Shown: positions 1-8,001 of the stretch, one piece after another
Numbering within the stretch: position 1 is the stretch's first letter
Layout: every line of letters starts with the position of its first letter
Origin: an uncultured Flavobacteriales bacterium
GTDB taxonomy: Bacteria; Bacteroidota; Bacteroidia; Palsa-965
Length of the DNA stretch: 13,211 nt
Direction: 5' to 3'
NCBI GenBank assembly: GCA_946478675.1
Contig: CAMLEF010000092.1
Span: 1-13,211 of the forward strand
Program-made: the position numbers and the translations under genes
Notes under the pieces: generated by a model
The model's input: the letters and a program-made list of their open reading frames with translations, nothing else
Database searches by the model: none
What the model was told of the DNA's origin: nothing

Positions 1-848
1 CAAAGCGAGCAGTCGACGCAATCGCCGAGCTCTTTCTGCGGTTCTTTTTTGCTCACGTGCCCGCGCGGTTCGCCACGCACATAGTCATACGCGACGACGA
101 TCGAATTGCGGTCGAGCATCACGCCCTGCAAACGTCCGTAAGGACAAACGATGAGGCAAGCCTGCTCGCGGAACCAGGCGAAGACGAAGAAGAAAACGCC
201 GGAGAAGATGAGCAGCGAAACGAACCCGCCGACGTGTTTCGACAGCGGCTCGGAAATAATTTTGATCAGCTCGTCGCTGCCGATGATGTAGGCGAGGAAG
301 AAGTTCGCGATGATGAACGAGAGGAGAAAGAAGATGCCGAGCTTCACGCCGCGCTTGCGGATCTTTTCGGCGTTCCACGGCATTTGCGAAAGCTTGCGCT
401 GCTCGTTGGCATCACCTTCGATCCAGTATTCGAGCTTCCGGAAAACCATTTCCATGAAGACCGTTTGCGGACAGGCCCAGCCGCAGAAGACACGGCCGAA
501 GACCACGGTGAAGAGCACGATGAAGACGATAAACGTCAGCATGCCCAGGCCGAAGATGACGAAATCCTGCGGCCAGAAAATAACGCCGAACAGGATGAAT
601 TTGCGTTGGATAATGTTGAACAGGAACAGCGGGTCGCCGTTCACACGGATAAACGGAAGCGAGAAGAAGAGAACGAGGAAAATGACGCTTACGATTCCTC
701 TCGCTTTGTAGAACTTCCCGTGTGGTTTTTTCGGGAAGATCCAGTTCCGTTTTCCTTCTTTGTTGATGGTTGCAATGGAGTCGCGAAACGATTCGTGCCC
801 ATTCTCCTCATTCTTGTTTTCTTTCGTTAGCGCATCTTCCGGTTTCAT
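1..848 (-). CDS. ccoG: CcoG-type cbb3 oxidase assembly ferredoxin, 5' part of gene (3' end outside window)
   Basis: Membrane-bound iron-sulfur protein of the CcoG/RdxA/FixG family. CcoG is reported to act as a cupric reductase during copper delivery to cbb3 oxidase. About 282 residues are visible from the ATG at 848-846, and the frame is open to base 1. Hydrophobic segments lie near residues 50-68, 84-118, 168-190 and 207-225. Hallmark cysteines are C122 and C126 in FCGWACPQTVF, and C231 and C235 in CLIVCPYGR. C277 and C280 begin a CxxCxxC-type 4Fe-4S cluster motif cut by the window edge. The N-terminus is polar and cytoplasmic-looking. It starts 6 nt after the ccoP stop, so it is co-transcribed with the oxidase genes. 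The family is usually around 450-480 residues, so roughly 40% of the protein lies outside. Family assignment is firm; the start is the only sensible Met before the conserved part. Confidence 0.95.
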   Translation of the reverse strand, partial: MKPEDALTKENKNEENGHESFRDSIATINKEGKRNWIFPKKPHGKFYKARGIVSVIFLVLFFSLPFIRVNGDPLFLFNIIQRKFILFGVIFWPQDFVIFGLGMLTFIVFIVLFTVVFGRVFCGWACPQTVFMEMVFRKLEYWIEGDANEQRKLSQMPWNAEKIRKRGVKLGIFFLLSFIIANFFLAYIIGSDELIKIISEPLSKHVGGFVSLLIFSGVFFFVFAWFREQACLIVCPYGRLQGVMLDRNSIVVAYDYVRGEPRGHVSKKEPQKELGDCVDCSL

Positions 849-854
849 AGCGGG

Positions 855-2033
855 TTATTTTTTCGCGCTGTCGGCTGCCGGCGCGGATTTGGTACTGTCC
901 GCCGCGGGAGCACTGTCAGCGAGAGGCTTTGCGCCATCCTCGATGTACAGCTCACCTTGTTTCTCTTTCGCGTTCGGCGGGTTCGTACCGCGGAGAGATT
1001 TGATGTAGCTGGCGACCTGCTGCATTTCGACGGGCTTCAGCTCACTGCCCCACTCGCGCATGCCTTTGTCGGTCCAACCGTATTTAATGGATTTGAAAAT
1101 GCTTTGAATGTTGCCGCCATGCAGCCAGTAGTCGTCCGTGAAATTCGGGCCGATCTTGCCTTCACCGTTGTCACCGTGGCAGGCTTTGCAGTTCGTCATG
1201 AAGATGGCTTTGCCTGCCGCGATCGACGTTTCATCGGTCAGCAGCGTTACGTTCGTTTCGTCAACGAGGTTCGCGGCGGTCTTGCGGTATTCGGCTTTCT
1301 GCTCTTCCCCTTCTTTCAGCTGTGCCTGGTATTCTTCGAGCGAAGATTTGCCGGTATGCATGACGTGGAAGTGGAAGAGATAAATAACCGCGAATATGAT
1401 CGTCACGTAGAAACCGTATTTCCACCACGGCGGCAGGTTGTTGTCGAGCTCCTGGATACCGTCGTAGTTGTGGTCGAGCATGATCGCGTGCTCTTCTTCG
1501 ACGGCTACGGAAGCGTTGAGCTTTTCTACGAATGCCGGCATTGCAGACGGACGTGCAGCGCGGGCTTGGGCGCGGCGTTCGTCACGGTCGAGCAGGTGCA
1601 TGCCCGTGCGGTACAGCATGTAGATGATCAGGATCTCGATGAGGATCACCGACAGCATGATGTAGAAGTTGATGCCGCCCATTCCCCAGTAATCGAACGG
1701 AAGCGGTGCGGCAGCAGGTGCCGCGGCGGGCGCTGATTGCTGACCGTACATCGTGCCCGCGAGCAGCAGGAACGCAACAACCGAAACGATCTTCGCTTTG
1801 TCCTTATTGTCTTTCTGCTTTTTCACCTGCAGCGCAGCTCCGGCTTTCACGACTTCCGCCATGCCGATGATGACGAACAGGAGCAGTACGATCATGGCGA
1901 GCATGACGTCGAATACACCGTTGGAAAAAAGCGTTTGTTGTTCCTGCACCGGTGCCGCCTGCTGGGCTGCAAGCGCCGTGGAAGCTAAAGCTGCGGCAAT
2001 CGTGAGAAATTTTCCCGTTTTAGAGGTGCTCAT
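855..2033 (-). CDS. ccoP: cbb3-type cytochrome c oxidase subunit III, CcoP (single haem c)
   Basis: Membrane-anchored cytochrome c subunit that passes electrons to CcoO/CcoN. The protein has 392 residues. The CcoP signature LDNNLPPWWKYGFY is at 196-209, directly leading into a membrane helix (about 205-224). A charged coiled stretch follows (231-255), then one cytochrome c domain with CKACH at 282-286 and a likely axial Met at 325 in GMREWG. Only one CxxCH is present, whereas proteobacterial CcoP has two. The N-terminal 145 residues hold four hydrophobic segments (about 7-23, 41-58, 81-97, 119-141), the first and third looking like signal peptides followed by Ala/Pro/Gln-rich spacers. As I recall, similar long N-termini occur in other Bacteroidota CcoP proteins. 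The C-terminal tail (about 367-392) is a low-complexity Ala/Asp/Ser/Lys repeat built on APAADS. It lies between ccoQ (33 nt gap) and ccoG (6 nt gap). Confidence 0.96.
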   Translation of the reverse strand: MSTSKTGKFLTIAAALASTALAAQQAAPVQEQQTLFSNGVFDVMLAMIVLLLFVIIGMAEVVKAGAALQVKKQKDNKDKAKIVSVVAFLLLAGTMYGQQSAPAAAPAAAPLPFDYWGMGGINFYIMLSVILIEILIIYMLYRTGMHLLDRDERRAQARAARPSAMPAFVEKLNASVAVEEEHAIMLDHNYDGIQELDNNLPPWWKYGFYVTIIFAVIYLFHFHVMHTGKSSLEEYQAQLKEGEEQKAEYRKTAANLVDETNVTLLTDETSIAAGKAIFMTNCKACHGDNGEGKIGPNFTDDYWLHGGNIQSIFKSIKYGWTDKGMREWGSELKPVEMQQVASYIKSLRGTNPPNAKEKQGELYIEDGAKPLADSAPAADSTKSAPAADSAKK

Positions 2034-2066
2034 AAAATTTGCTGTTGTCGGTTAGACTGGATTCGT

Positions 2067-2249
2067 TTACTGTTCACCGGGTGTTTCTTTTTCTTCTACC
2101 GGCATGGCCGCGAGATAGCGGAAGCGGTCCTGGTCGGCTTTCCATACGTACAGGAAGAGCACGAGAAAAAAAAGGAAGAACACGAGCAGCGAGATCAGCG
2201 GGAAAATCCCGACGCCGGTGATGGAGGTGAGATAGTTGATGAATTTCAT
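2067..2249 (-). CDS. ccoQ: CcoQ-like small cbb3 oxidase subunit
   Basis: A 60-residue single-span membrane protein in the position of CcoQ/FixQ, between the catalytic subunit genes and ccoP. In other bacteria CcoQ stabilises the assembled oxidase complex. There is one strongly hydrophobic helix at about residues 14-36, followed by WKAD and a charged cytoplasmic tail with EEKETPGEQ at the end. No cofactor motif is present, as expected. It starts 6 nt after the ccoNO stop, which implies translational coupling. The assignment rests on size, topology and position, plus resemblance to Bacteroidota CcoQ sequences, since the family is poorly conserved. Confidence 0.85.
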   Translation of the reverse strand: MKFINYLTSITGVGIFPLISLLVFFLFFLVLFLYVWKADQDRFRYLAAMPVEEKETPGEQ

Positions 2250-2255
2250 GGCCGT

Positions 2256-4445
2256 TTATTTTTGAGCGGATGCGTCTGCGGTTGTGGTTTGCGGCTTCGC
2301 TTTGATGTCGGTGCCGATGCGCTGCAGGTAAGCGATCAGCGCTACGATCTCGTCGTCCGGCTCGGGTTTGCGCACCAGCTCGCCGTCGTCGTCAGCCAGC
2401 TGCACTTTCGATGCGATGAGGCCGTCGGCGATCTTCTTGCCCTGTGCTTTCGCGTCGGCAACGGCTTTCTGGTCGTAACCGTTTTCATACGGAACACCCA
2501 GCGTGATCATCGCGCGGATCTTCGCCGGCGTTTGCGTGAAATCGATTTTGTCTTTGTAGAGCCAGAGGTAACGCGGCATGATGGAACCTTCGGAAGTCGA
2601 AGTCGGATCATACATGTGGTTATAATGCCACTCGTTGCCGTATTTGCCGCCTACGCGCGCCAGGTCGGGGCCCGTACGTTTCGATCCCCACTGGAACGGG
2701 TGGTCGTAAACGAATTCGCCGGCTTTGGAATATTCACCGTAACGAACGGTTTCCGAACGGAACGGGCGGACCATCTGCGAGTGACAGGTATAGCAGCCTT
2801 CACGCACGTAGATGTCGCGGCCTTCGAGCTCGAGCGGCGTATACGGTTTCACGCTGGCGATCGTCGGAACGTTGGACTCGACAAGGAACGTCGGAACGAA
2901 TTCGATGATGCCGCCGATCGCAACTACGACGAGGCTGGCGACGAGCATCTGCACGGGGCGACGCTCGATCCAGCGGTGCCAGTGCTCTTTGCCATGGATC
3001 GTGTATTTCTTCGGCAGCGCCGGGGCTTCCGCTTCTTCGTTCTCCTGGAAGTTGCCGGACTTCACCGTCTTCACGAGGTTGTAGCCCATGAGCAGCGCAC
3101 CGGCGAGGTAGAGCACGCCACCGAGCGAACGCATCGCATACATCGGGGCGAGGTGCGTTACCGTATCGAGGAATTTATTCGCAAGCGTGCCGTCCGGGTT
3201 GAACTCTTTCCACATGAGGCTCTGCGTGAAACCGGCCCAGTACATCGGGACCGCATCAAAGAGAATACCGAGCGTGCCCAGCCAGAAGTGTACGTTGGCG
3301 AGCTTGCGGCTGTACAGGTTCGTGCGGAACATGCGCGGGATAAGCCAGTAAAGAATACCGAAGGTCAGGAAGCCGTTCCAGCCGAGCGCGCCGACGTGTA
3401 CGTGAGCAATGGTCCAGTCGGTGAAGTGGCTGATCGCGTTGACGTTTTTCAGCGAGAGCATCGGTCCTTCGAACGTCGCCATGCCGTAAGCGGTGATCGC
3501 AACGACCATGAATTTGAGCACGACGTCTTCGCGGACTTTATCCCAGGCGCCACGCAGCGTCAGCAGGCCGTTGATCATACCACCCCACGACGGAGCGATG
3601 AGCATGACGGAGAACACTACGCCGAGCGATTGCGCCCAGTCGGGAAGCGACGTGTAAAGCAGGTGGTGCGGGCCGGCCCAGATGTAGAGGAAGATGAGCG
3701 CCCAGAAGTGAATGATGGAAAGACGATAGGAATACACCGGGCGCTGCGCCACTTTCGGAACGAAGTAGTACATCAGGCCGAGGTACGGCGTAGTGAGGAA
3801 GAACGCTACCGCGTTGTGCCCGTACCACCATTGCACGAGCGCGTCCTGCACGCCGGCATACCAGGAATAGCTTTTCAGGAATGAAACCGGGATCTCGAAC
3901 GAGTTGACGATGTGCAGCATCGCTACCGTGATGAACGTGGCGATGTAAAACCAGATCGCAACATAGAGGTGACGCTCGCGGCGCTTGATGATCGTGCCGA
4001 ACATGTTGATGCCGAACACCACCCAGATGAGCGCAATGGCAATGTCGATCGGCCACTCGAGCTCGGCGTATTCTTTACCGGAAGTGAAGCCGAGCGGAAG
4101 CGTGATCGCGGCGGAAACGATGATCAACTGCCATCCCCAGAAATGCAGCTTGCTGAGGAAGTCGCTGTACATTCTCGTTTTGCAGAGACGCTGCAGCGAA
4201 TAATAAACACCCATGAAAATACCGTTGCCCACAAATGCGAAGATCACCGCGTTGGTGTGCAGCGGGCGCGTACGGCCGAACGTCGTTATGCCGAGCCCGA
4301 GGTTCAGTTGCGGAAAGACAAGATCAAGCGCGACCCAGAGACCGACGAGCATGCCCACGATGCCCCAGATGATGGTGGCATAGGCGAACCATTTGACGAT
4401 CTTGTTGTCGTACGCAAATTTTTCGATGGGTTGAGAGGTTGTCAT
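2256..4445 (-). CDS. ccoNO: Fused cbb3-type cytochrome c oxidase subunits I and II (CcoN-CcoO)
   Basis: Catalytic core of the high-affinity terminal oxidase: it reduces oxygen to water at a haem b3/CuB centre and contributes to proton motive force. The protein has 729 residues. The CcoN part (about 1-465) has the low-spin haem ligands H63 and H350, CuB ligands H210, H260 and H261, haem b3 ligand H348, a tyrosine at 254 in the place of the cross-linked Tyr, and E326; these match the Pseudomonas stutzeri CcoN numbering with a constant offset of 3. A charged linker (about 466-497) leads to the CcoO part, with one membrane helix (about 499-520), haem c motif CYTCH at 551-555 within CYTCHSQMVRPFRSE, and probable axial M623 in GSIMPRYLW. 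CcoN and CcoO are separate genes in proteobacteria; the fusion is typical of Bacteroidota. It starts 5 nt after the ccoS stop. All key residues are intact, so the enzyme should be active. Confidence 0.98.
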   Translation of the reverse strand: MTTSQPIEKFAYDNKIVKWFAYATIIWGIVGMLVGLWVALDLVFPQLNLGLGITTFGRTRPLHTNAVIFAFVGNGIFMGVYYSLQRLCKTRMYSDFLSKLHFWGWQLIIVSAAITLPLGFTSGKEYAELEWPIDIAIALIWVVFGINMFGTIIKRRERHLYVAIWFYIATFITVAMLHIVNSFEIPVSFLKSYSWYAGVQDALVQWWYGHNAVAFFLTTPYLGLMYYFVPKVAQRPVYSYRLSIIHFWALIFLYIWAGPHHLLYTSLPDWAQSLGVVFSVMLIAPSWGGMINGLLTLRGAWDKVREDVVLKFMVVAITAYGMATFEGPMLSLKNVNAISHFTDWTIAHVHVGALGWNGFLTFGILYWLIPRMFRTNLYSRKLANVHFWLGTLGILFDAVPMYWAGFTQSLMWKEFNPDGTLANKFLDTVTHLAPMYAMRSLGGVLYLAGALLMGYNLVKTVKSGNFQENEEAEAPALPKKYTIHGKEHWHRWIERRPVQMLVASLVVVAIGGIIEFVPTFLVESNVPTIASVKPYTPLELEGRDIYVREGCYTCHSQMVRPFRSETVRYGEYSKAGEFVYDHPFQWGSKRTGPDLARVGGKYGNEWHYNHMYDPTSTSEGSIMPRYLWLYKDKIDFTQTPAKIRAMITLGVPYENGYDQKAVADAKAQGKKIADGLIASKVQLADDDGELVRKPEPDDEIVALIAYLQRIGTDIKAKPQTTTADASAQK

Positions 4446-4450
4446 AATGT

Positions 4451-4627
4451 TCAGGAGATTTTTCCTTTTTCGTTTTTACCGCTTTTGATCTCGTCGTCAA
4501 AAAGCATTCGCACCGACGGCGTATAATCGTCCTCATACTGGCCGTTGCGCACGGCGCGGATGAAGGCGATCAAAAACCCGCAGGCGACCAGCAGGCTTGC
4601 TCCGATGAGAATGAAAATGGCACTCAT
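4451..4627 (-). CDS. ccoS: cbb3-type oxidase assembly protein CcoS
   Basis: A 58-residue membrane protein needed in other bacteria for cofactor (haem b and copper) insertion into cbb3 oxidase. One N-terminal hydrophobic helix spans about residues 3-24. It is followed by the CcoS-type pattern AVRNGQYEDDYTPSVRMLFDDE (residues 25-46), in which a positively charged stretch, GQ(Y/F)DD and RxLFDDE are the family marks. I chose the ATG at 4627-4625. An in-frame ATG nine codons further upstream (4654) would start inside an apparent -7 promoter box and adds a stretch without family resemblance. It lies 87 nt downstream of the copper ATPase stop and 5 nt before ccoNO. Confidence 0.93.
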   Translation of the reverse strand: MSAIFILIGASLLVACGFLIAFIRAVRNGQYEDDYTPSVRMLFDDEIKSGKNEKGKIS

Positions 4628-4651
4628 AAAAATCCGTAGCGGTAGACGGGC

Positions 4652-4659
4652 CAAAATTA
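4652..4659 (-). promoter_or_regulatory. Candidate internal promoter (-7 box) before ccoS
   Basis: On the minus strand the sequence reads TAATTTTG, an exact match to the Bacteroidota -7 consensus TAnnTTTG. It sits about 25 nt upstream of the ccoS start, in the 87-bp gap after the copper ATPase gene. I see no TTG at the expected -33 distance, so only half of the consensus is present. If real, it would let ccoS-NO-Q-P-G be transcribed independently of the upstream genes. The same nine bases (TAATTTTGG) occur before the hemerythrin-like gene. Confidence 0.35.
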
Positions 4660-4714
4660 CCGGGGGTTCATCCGGGAGATTATGATTGGACTCAGGCGTG
4701 AAATATGATTCCCG

Positions 4715-7132
4715 TCAGTCGCGTGTGATTTTCTGGCGCATTGCACCATAGCGGACGGAAAGAGTTGTGAGCAGGATCACACTAAACGAGCTCGCAGGCA
4801 TCAGGATCGCGGCAACAAGCGGCGACATTTCACCACGCACCGAGAAGAAAATGCCGACGAGATTATACAGCACCGAAAGCACGAAGCTGATCGTAATGAC
4901 GCGACGCGCTACTCGTGTAAAGGCGAGCAGCGAAGAAAGCTTCTTGAATTTTTCTCCGTCGAGGATCGCATCGCACGCCGGGAAATAATTGTTCATGTTG
5001 TCGGAAACCGCAATGCCCGCATCGGCCTGCAGCAAAGCGCCCGCATCATTGAGGCCGTCGCCGACCATGATGACTTTTTTGCCAGACTGCTGCAGCGCGC
5101 GGATATGCTCCAGCTTGTCGTGCGGCAATTGGTTGAAGTGCATGCGGTCACCGAAAAGCGGCCGCAAACTTTCTTTCGCCGCATCAGTATCGCCCGACAG
5201 CAGCTCGAGGTGATAATGTTGTTTCAGCTCCGTGATCACGTTCTCCAGCGAAGAACGGTAGCTCGTCTGCACGGAGAATTTTCCGCGCACGCGTCCGTCG
5301 ATCGCGAGCCATGCGCCTGTCGTAGCATTCGCTTCCTGTTCCGTTCCTGCGAACGATTGCGAGCCGAGCAGGAATTCGTGCCCGTCGATCGTTGCGGAAA
5401 TGCCTTTGCCCGTCACTTCGCGCACGTTGCTCACGCGCAGCGCAGGAATGTTTTTCTCGAGCGAAACCGCAATGCGCCGGCTGAGCGGGTGTCCCGACTG
5501 GTACGCCAGCGCAGCCACCGCTTCGCGTTCCGCAGCCGAAAGATTTCCGCCTTCAAAAACAACAGACGAATCCGCTGAAGTGATCGTTCCCGTTTTATCG
5601 AACACGATCGTATCCGCGGTTGCTAATTGCTCGATGACGGCGGCATTCTTCAGGTAAAAACGGTTTCTGCCGAGCCAGCGCAGCACGCTTCCTTCGGTGA
5701 ACGTAGCCGCCAGCAGCAGCGTGCACGGGCACACGACGATCAGCACTGCCGTCAATGCATTCAATGATTTTGAAGGATCGATGAAGAGCCACACGATGCC
5801 CGCGAGCGCCGCAACACCCAATACTGCCGCAGAGAAATATCGGTTGATCGAGTCGACGTACGTCTTGCGCTCGTTCTCGCGGCGGCGCGATCCGGCATCC
5901 TGGTTCCAGAGCTGCGTGAGATAACTCTGCGAAGTCGGCTTCGTCACTTCCAGCTCGATGGCGCCGGTGGTTTGCCGCGCGCCGGCAAAAATGGTTTCTC
6001 CTTTTTTCTTCGTCACAGGCGCCGCTTCACCGCTTACGAAACTGTAATCGATGGAAGCGCTTTCACTGCGCAGGATCGCGTCGGCAGGAATCAATTCGCC
6101 GCCGCGGATCAGGATGCGATCGCCGGTTTCCAGCTTCGTCACGGGCACGACCTCTTCTTTGCTTTCACGCAAAACCGTAACCGCGATGGGGAAATACGAA
6201 CGGTAATCGCGGTCGAAGGCGATGCTTTCATACGTGCGGTCCTGGAAATAACGGCCGAGCAGCATGAAGAACACGATGCCGCTCATCGAATCGAGATAGC
6301 CCGGGCCGGTGCCGGAAATGATTTCATAAACGCTGCGCGAGAACGTCACGGCAATAGCGAGCGCGATCGGCGCGTCGATGTTGAGCGCGCGGTAGCGGAT
6401 GGTTTTCCACGCGGAAACGAAAAAGTCGGAAGCGCTGTAAAGGAGCACGGGCAAAGCGAGCGCGAGGCTCAGCCATCCGAAGAAGGTGCGCAGCTGCGGC
6501 AATTCCTGCAGGTCGCCGAGCGAAAGATAGTCGGGGAAGCTCAGCAGCATGATGTTGCCGAAGCAGAATCCCGCCACGCCGATTTTGATGACGCGCGCGT
6601 TAAAATGTTTTTTCTTCTGCCGCAGCTCGAGATCGCCGAGGCTGATCGCCGGCGCATAACCTGTGGATGCCATCAGCGCCGCCACTTCGCTCAGCTTTAC
6701 TTTTTGCGTTTCGAAATCGATCGTCACTTCTTTGCGCGGAAAATTCACCGTCGAAGAAACGACCGCCGGGTTGAGGCGATGCAGGTTTTCCAGCAGCCAG
6801 ATGCAGGAGCTGCAATGCATCGAAGGAGTACTGAACGTGACGCGGCTGATCGATCCGTCTTCGAAGCGCACGAGCTTCACGCGCACTTCCGGATCGTCGA
6901 GCGAAGCGTACGCCGCCTGTTTCTCTTTCGTGAGCGCCGATTTGCCGGGCGCCTGCGAGAGATCGTAATAATTGCAGAGGTTGTTTTCTTTCAGCAGGTC
7001 GTACACCAGCCGGCAGCCTTCGCAGCAGAAATCATGGCCATCGGCTTTGATCGGCGCGGGCGGACAGGGATCGCCGCAATGATAGCAGGCGACCTGTTGG
7101 TCAACCCGCAATGAAGACGGGGACAGTTCCAT
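4715..7132 (-). CDS. ccoI: CcoI-like copper-translocating P1B-type ATPase
   Basis: Heavy-metal P-type ATPase, by context the copper transporter that feeds cbb3 oxidase assembly. The protein has 805 residues. The N-terminus has a cysteine-rich metal-binding domain (C16, C19, C23, C36, C37, C40) typical of this subgroup, then an HMA-like domain with CSSC at 107-110. Membrane helices follow from about residue 182, with the actuator loop SGEA at 368-371 in place of TGES. The metal-site motif CPC is at 468-470, followed by Thr where Ala is usual. The phosphorylation motif DKTGT is at 512-516, the HP motif SGHPL at 546-550 and the hinge GDGLND at 691-696. Two C-terminal helices end the protein. The start overlaps the end of the upstream doxX-like gene by 32 nt, so translation is probably coupled. 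The first cysteine motif lies close to the chosen Met, supporting this start. Export of copper is known for the family; oxidase-specific delivery is inferred from context. Confidence 0.95.
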   Translation of the reverse strand: MELSPSSLRVDQQVACYHCGDPCPPAPIKADGHDFCCEGCRLVYDLLKENNLCNYYDLSQAPGKSALTKEKQAAYASLDDPEVRVKLVRFEDGSISRVTFSTPSMHCSSCIWLLENLHRLNPAVVSSTVNFPRKEVTIDFETQKVKLSEVAALMASTGYAPAISLGDLELRQKKKHFNARVIKIGVAGFCFGNIMLLSFPDYLSLGDLQELPQLRTFFGWLSLALALPVLLYSASDFFVSAWKTIRYRALNIDAPIALAIAVTFSRSVYEIISGTGPGYLDSMSGIVFFMLLGRYFQDRTYESIAFDRDYRSYFPIAVTVLRESKEEVVPVTKLETGDRILIRGGELIPADAILRSESASIDYSFVSGEAAPVTKKKGETIFAGARQTTGAIELEVTKPTSQSYLTQLWNQDAGSRRRENERKTYVDSINRYFSAAVLGVAALAGIVWLFIDPSKSLNALTAVLIVVCPCTLLLAATFTEGSVLRWLGRNRFYLKNAAVIEQLATADTIVFDKTGTITSADSSVVFEGGNLSAAEREAVAALAYQSGHPLSRRIAVSLEKNIPALRVSNVREVTGKGISATIDGHEFLLGSQSFAGTEQEANATTGAWLAIDGRVRGKFSVQTSYRSSLENVITELKQHYHLELLSGDTDAAKESLRPLFGDRMHFNQLPHDKLEHIRALQQSGKKVIMVGDGLNDAGALLQADAGIAVSDNMNNYFPACDAILDGEKFKKLSSLLAFTRVARRVITISFVLSVLYNLVGIFFSVRGEMSPLVAAILMPASSFSVILLTTLSVRYGAMRQKITRD

Positions 7133-7553
7133 AGGAGTTCAGGAGAAAGTCCAGCGAGATGCGGTCGGAACCGGCCGGCAGCACCAGGAGGAAAATGAGA
7201 AGCACCAGCCGCGGCCATACGAAGCGCATGTCCCACAGCGGTTGCCGCAGGCTCATGCCGAATACGACCAGGAGCAGGTTGAAGCCCAGCAGGAAAAGCG
7301 CCGGGTAGATCATCCAGCCCACCACCAGCAGTATACTGCAGGCGAGCTCGATGACGGAGGACACGATCGTAATCAGGCGGACGAGTCCCCGCGGAAGATG
7401 CGTTTGCAGCATGGCTTCTTCCACTCCCGCTTCGGTCTGCTTCAGGCCAATGCGGAAGATCTTGTCGTAGCCCTGCATGAAAAAAAGGATCCCGAGCGCA
7501 ATCCGCGCGATCAGCGCAGCAACGTCGGTTTTGTAGAGAAGAAACGTTTCCAT
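7101..7553 (-). CDS. DoxX-family membrane protein
   Basis: A 150-residue integral membrane protein with four hydrophobic segments (about residues 10-28, 58-80, 83-101 and 112-127) and the DoxX-like N-terminal pattern ARIALGILFFMQGYDKIF (residues 16-33). DoxX proteins are named after a subunit of an archaeal quinol oxidase. In bacteria most have no settled role, though links to respiration and oxidative stress have been proposed. Its last 32 nt overlap the start of the copper ATPase gene, and it follows the 133-residue gene by 32 nt, placing it in the same transcript as the cbb3 assembly genes. A role in oxidase assembly or redox homeostasis is inference from position only. Confidence 0.82.
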   Translation of the reverse strand: METFLLYKTDVAALIARIALGILFFMQGYDKIFRIGLKQTEAGVEEAMLQTHLPRGLVRLITIVSSVIELACSILLVVGWMIYPALFLLGFNLLLVVFGMSLRQPLWDMRFVWPRLVLLIFLLVLPAGSDRISLDFLLNSYGTVPVFIAG

Positions 7554-7585
7554 TTTGAGCGGTTATTGGAATTGTTTGTGGTTCT

Positions 7586-7987
7586 TCAGTCCTGTTCGTG
7601 TACGTCGGTAGGTTCCGGCGGCGGAACAGGTTCGGCCATTTCTATGCCAAGCGCGTTCAGCCGTTCCAGCGTGTAGTTGTCGGTGCTGGTCGTGAGCATC
7701 CATGAATTTCCCGAACGGTGAAAAACCTGGACGTTCAATCCGAAGCGGTTGCGGAACGCATCTTCCAGCTTTTTCACGGTGTCGTGCGCGGAGATGGCCA
7801 GCTCGCCTTCGATGTGGCTGCGGCGGATGCTGCCGAGCAGGATGCTTTCATCGGTGATGCGCAGCGAGGCCAGCGGGAGGCCGCCGTCGTTGAGCAGGAA
7901 AAACTCAAGCCTCAGGTAAGGAAAATGAGACGAGAATTTCTGGCGCAGCCCGCCGACGCTAAGCGTATCTTTTACTTCGATGGTCAT
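7586..7987 (-). CDS. Unrecognised 133-residue protein, first gene of the cbb3 locus
   Basis: I do not recognise a named family, although similar small proteins seem to occur in Bacteroidota. It is predicted soluble, with no signal peptide or membrane segment. Two halves look alike: residues 7-30 (DT, then a V..L...F...F..L....F pattern) and residues 69-90 (DT, then the same pattern), suggesting an internal duplication of an alpha-beta unit. After the first half comes LLNDGGLPLASLRI, and after the second RSGNSWMLTTSTDNYTLERL, which resembles a conserved surface. The C-terminus is a Pro/Glu-rich tail (about 119-133). The start at 7987 is the first Met after the upstream terminator-like hairpin, which ends only 14 nt away. 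It is followed closely by the doxX-like gene. There are no cysteines, so it is not an obvious metal or redox carrier. Confidence 0.8.
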   Translation of the reverse strand: MTIEVKDTLSVGGLRQKFSSHFPYLRLEFFLLNDGGLPLASLRITDESILLGSIRRSHIEGELAISAHDTVKKLEDAFRNRFGLNVQVFHRSGNSWMLTTSTDNYTLERLNALGIEMAEPVPPPEPTDVHEQD

Positions 7988-8001
7988 GGGATTGGTCTTT
8001 T

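Noticed and set aside
85..378. Minus-strand open frame inside ccoG
   Set aside because: It is in a different frame from ccoG and Arg-rich; the true ccoG frame is open from 848 to base 1 with cysteine and membrane motifs.
2262..3884. Long open frame on the plus strand (540 codons) opposite ccoNO
   Set aside because: Antisense to a gene with all catalytic ligands conserved; the product is Arg/Glu/Val-rich with no domains.
4628..4654. Earlier in-frame ATG for ccoS at 4654
   Set aside because: It lies within the -7 box and adds MARLPLRIF, which is not CcoS-like; the second Met begins the membrane helix as in the family.
5972..7114. Plus-strand open frame (380 codons) opposite the copper ATPase
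   Set aside because: Antisense shadow of a gene whose P-type ATPase motifs are complete.
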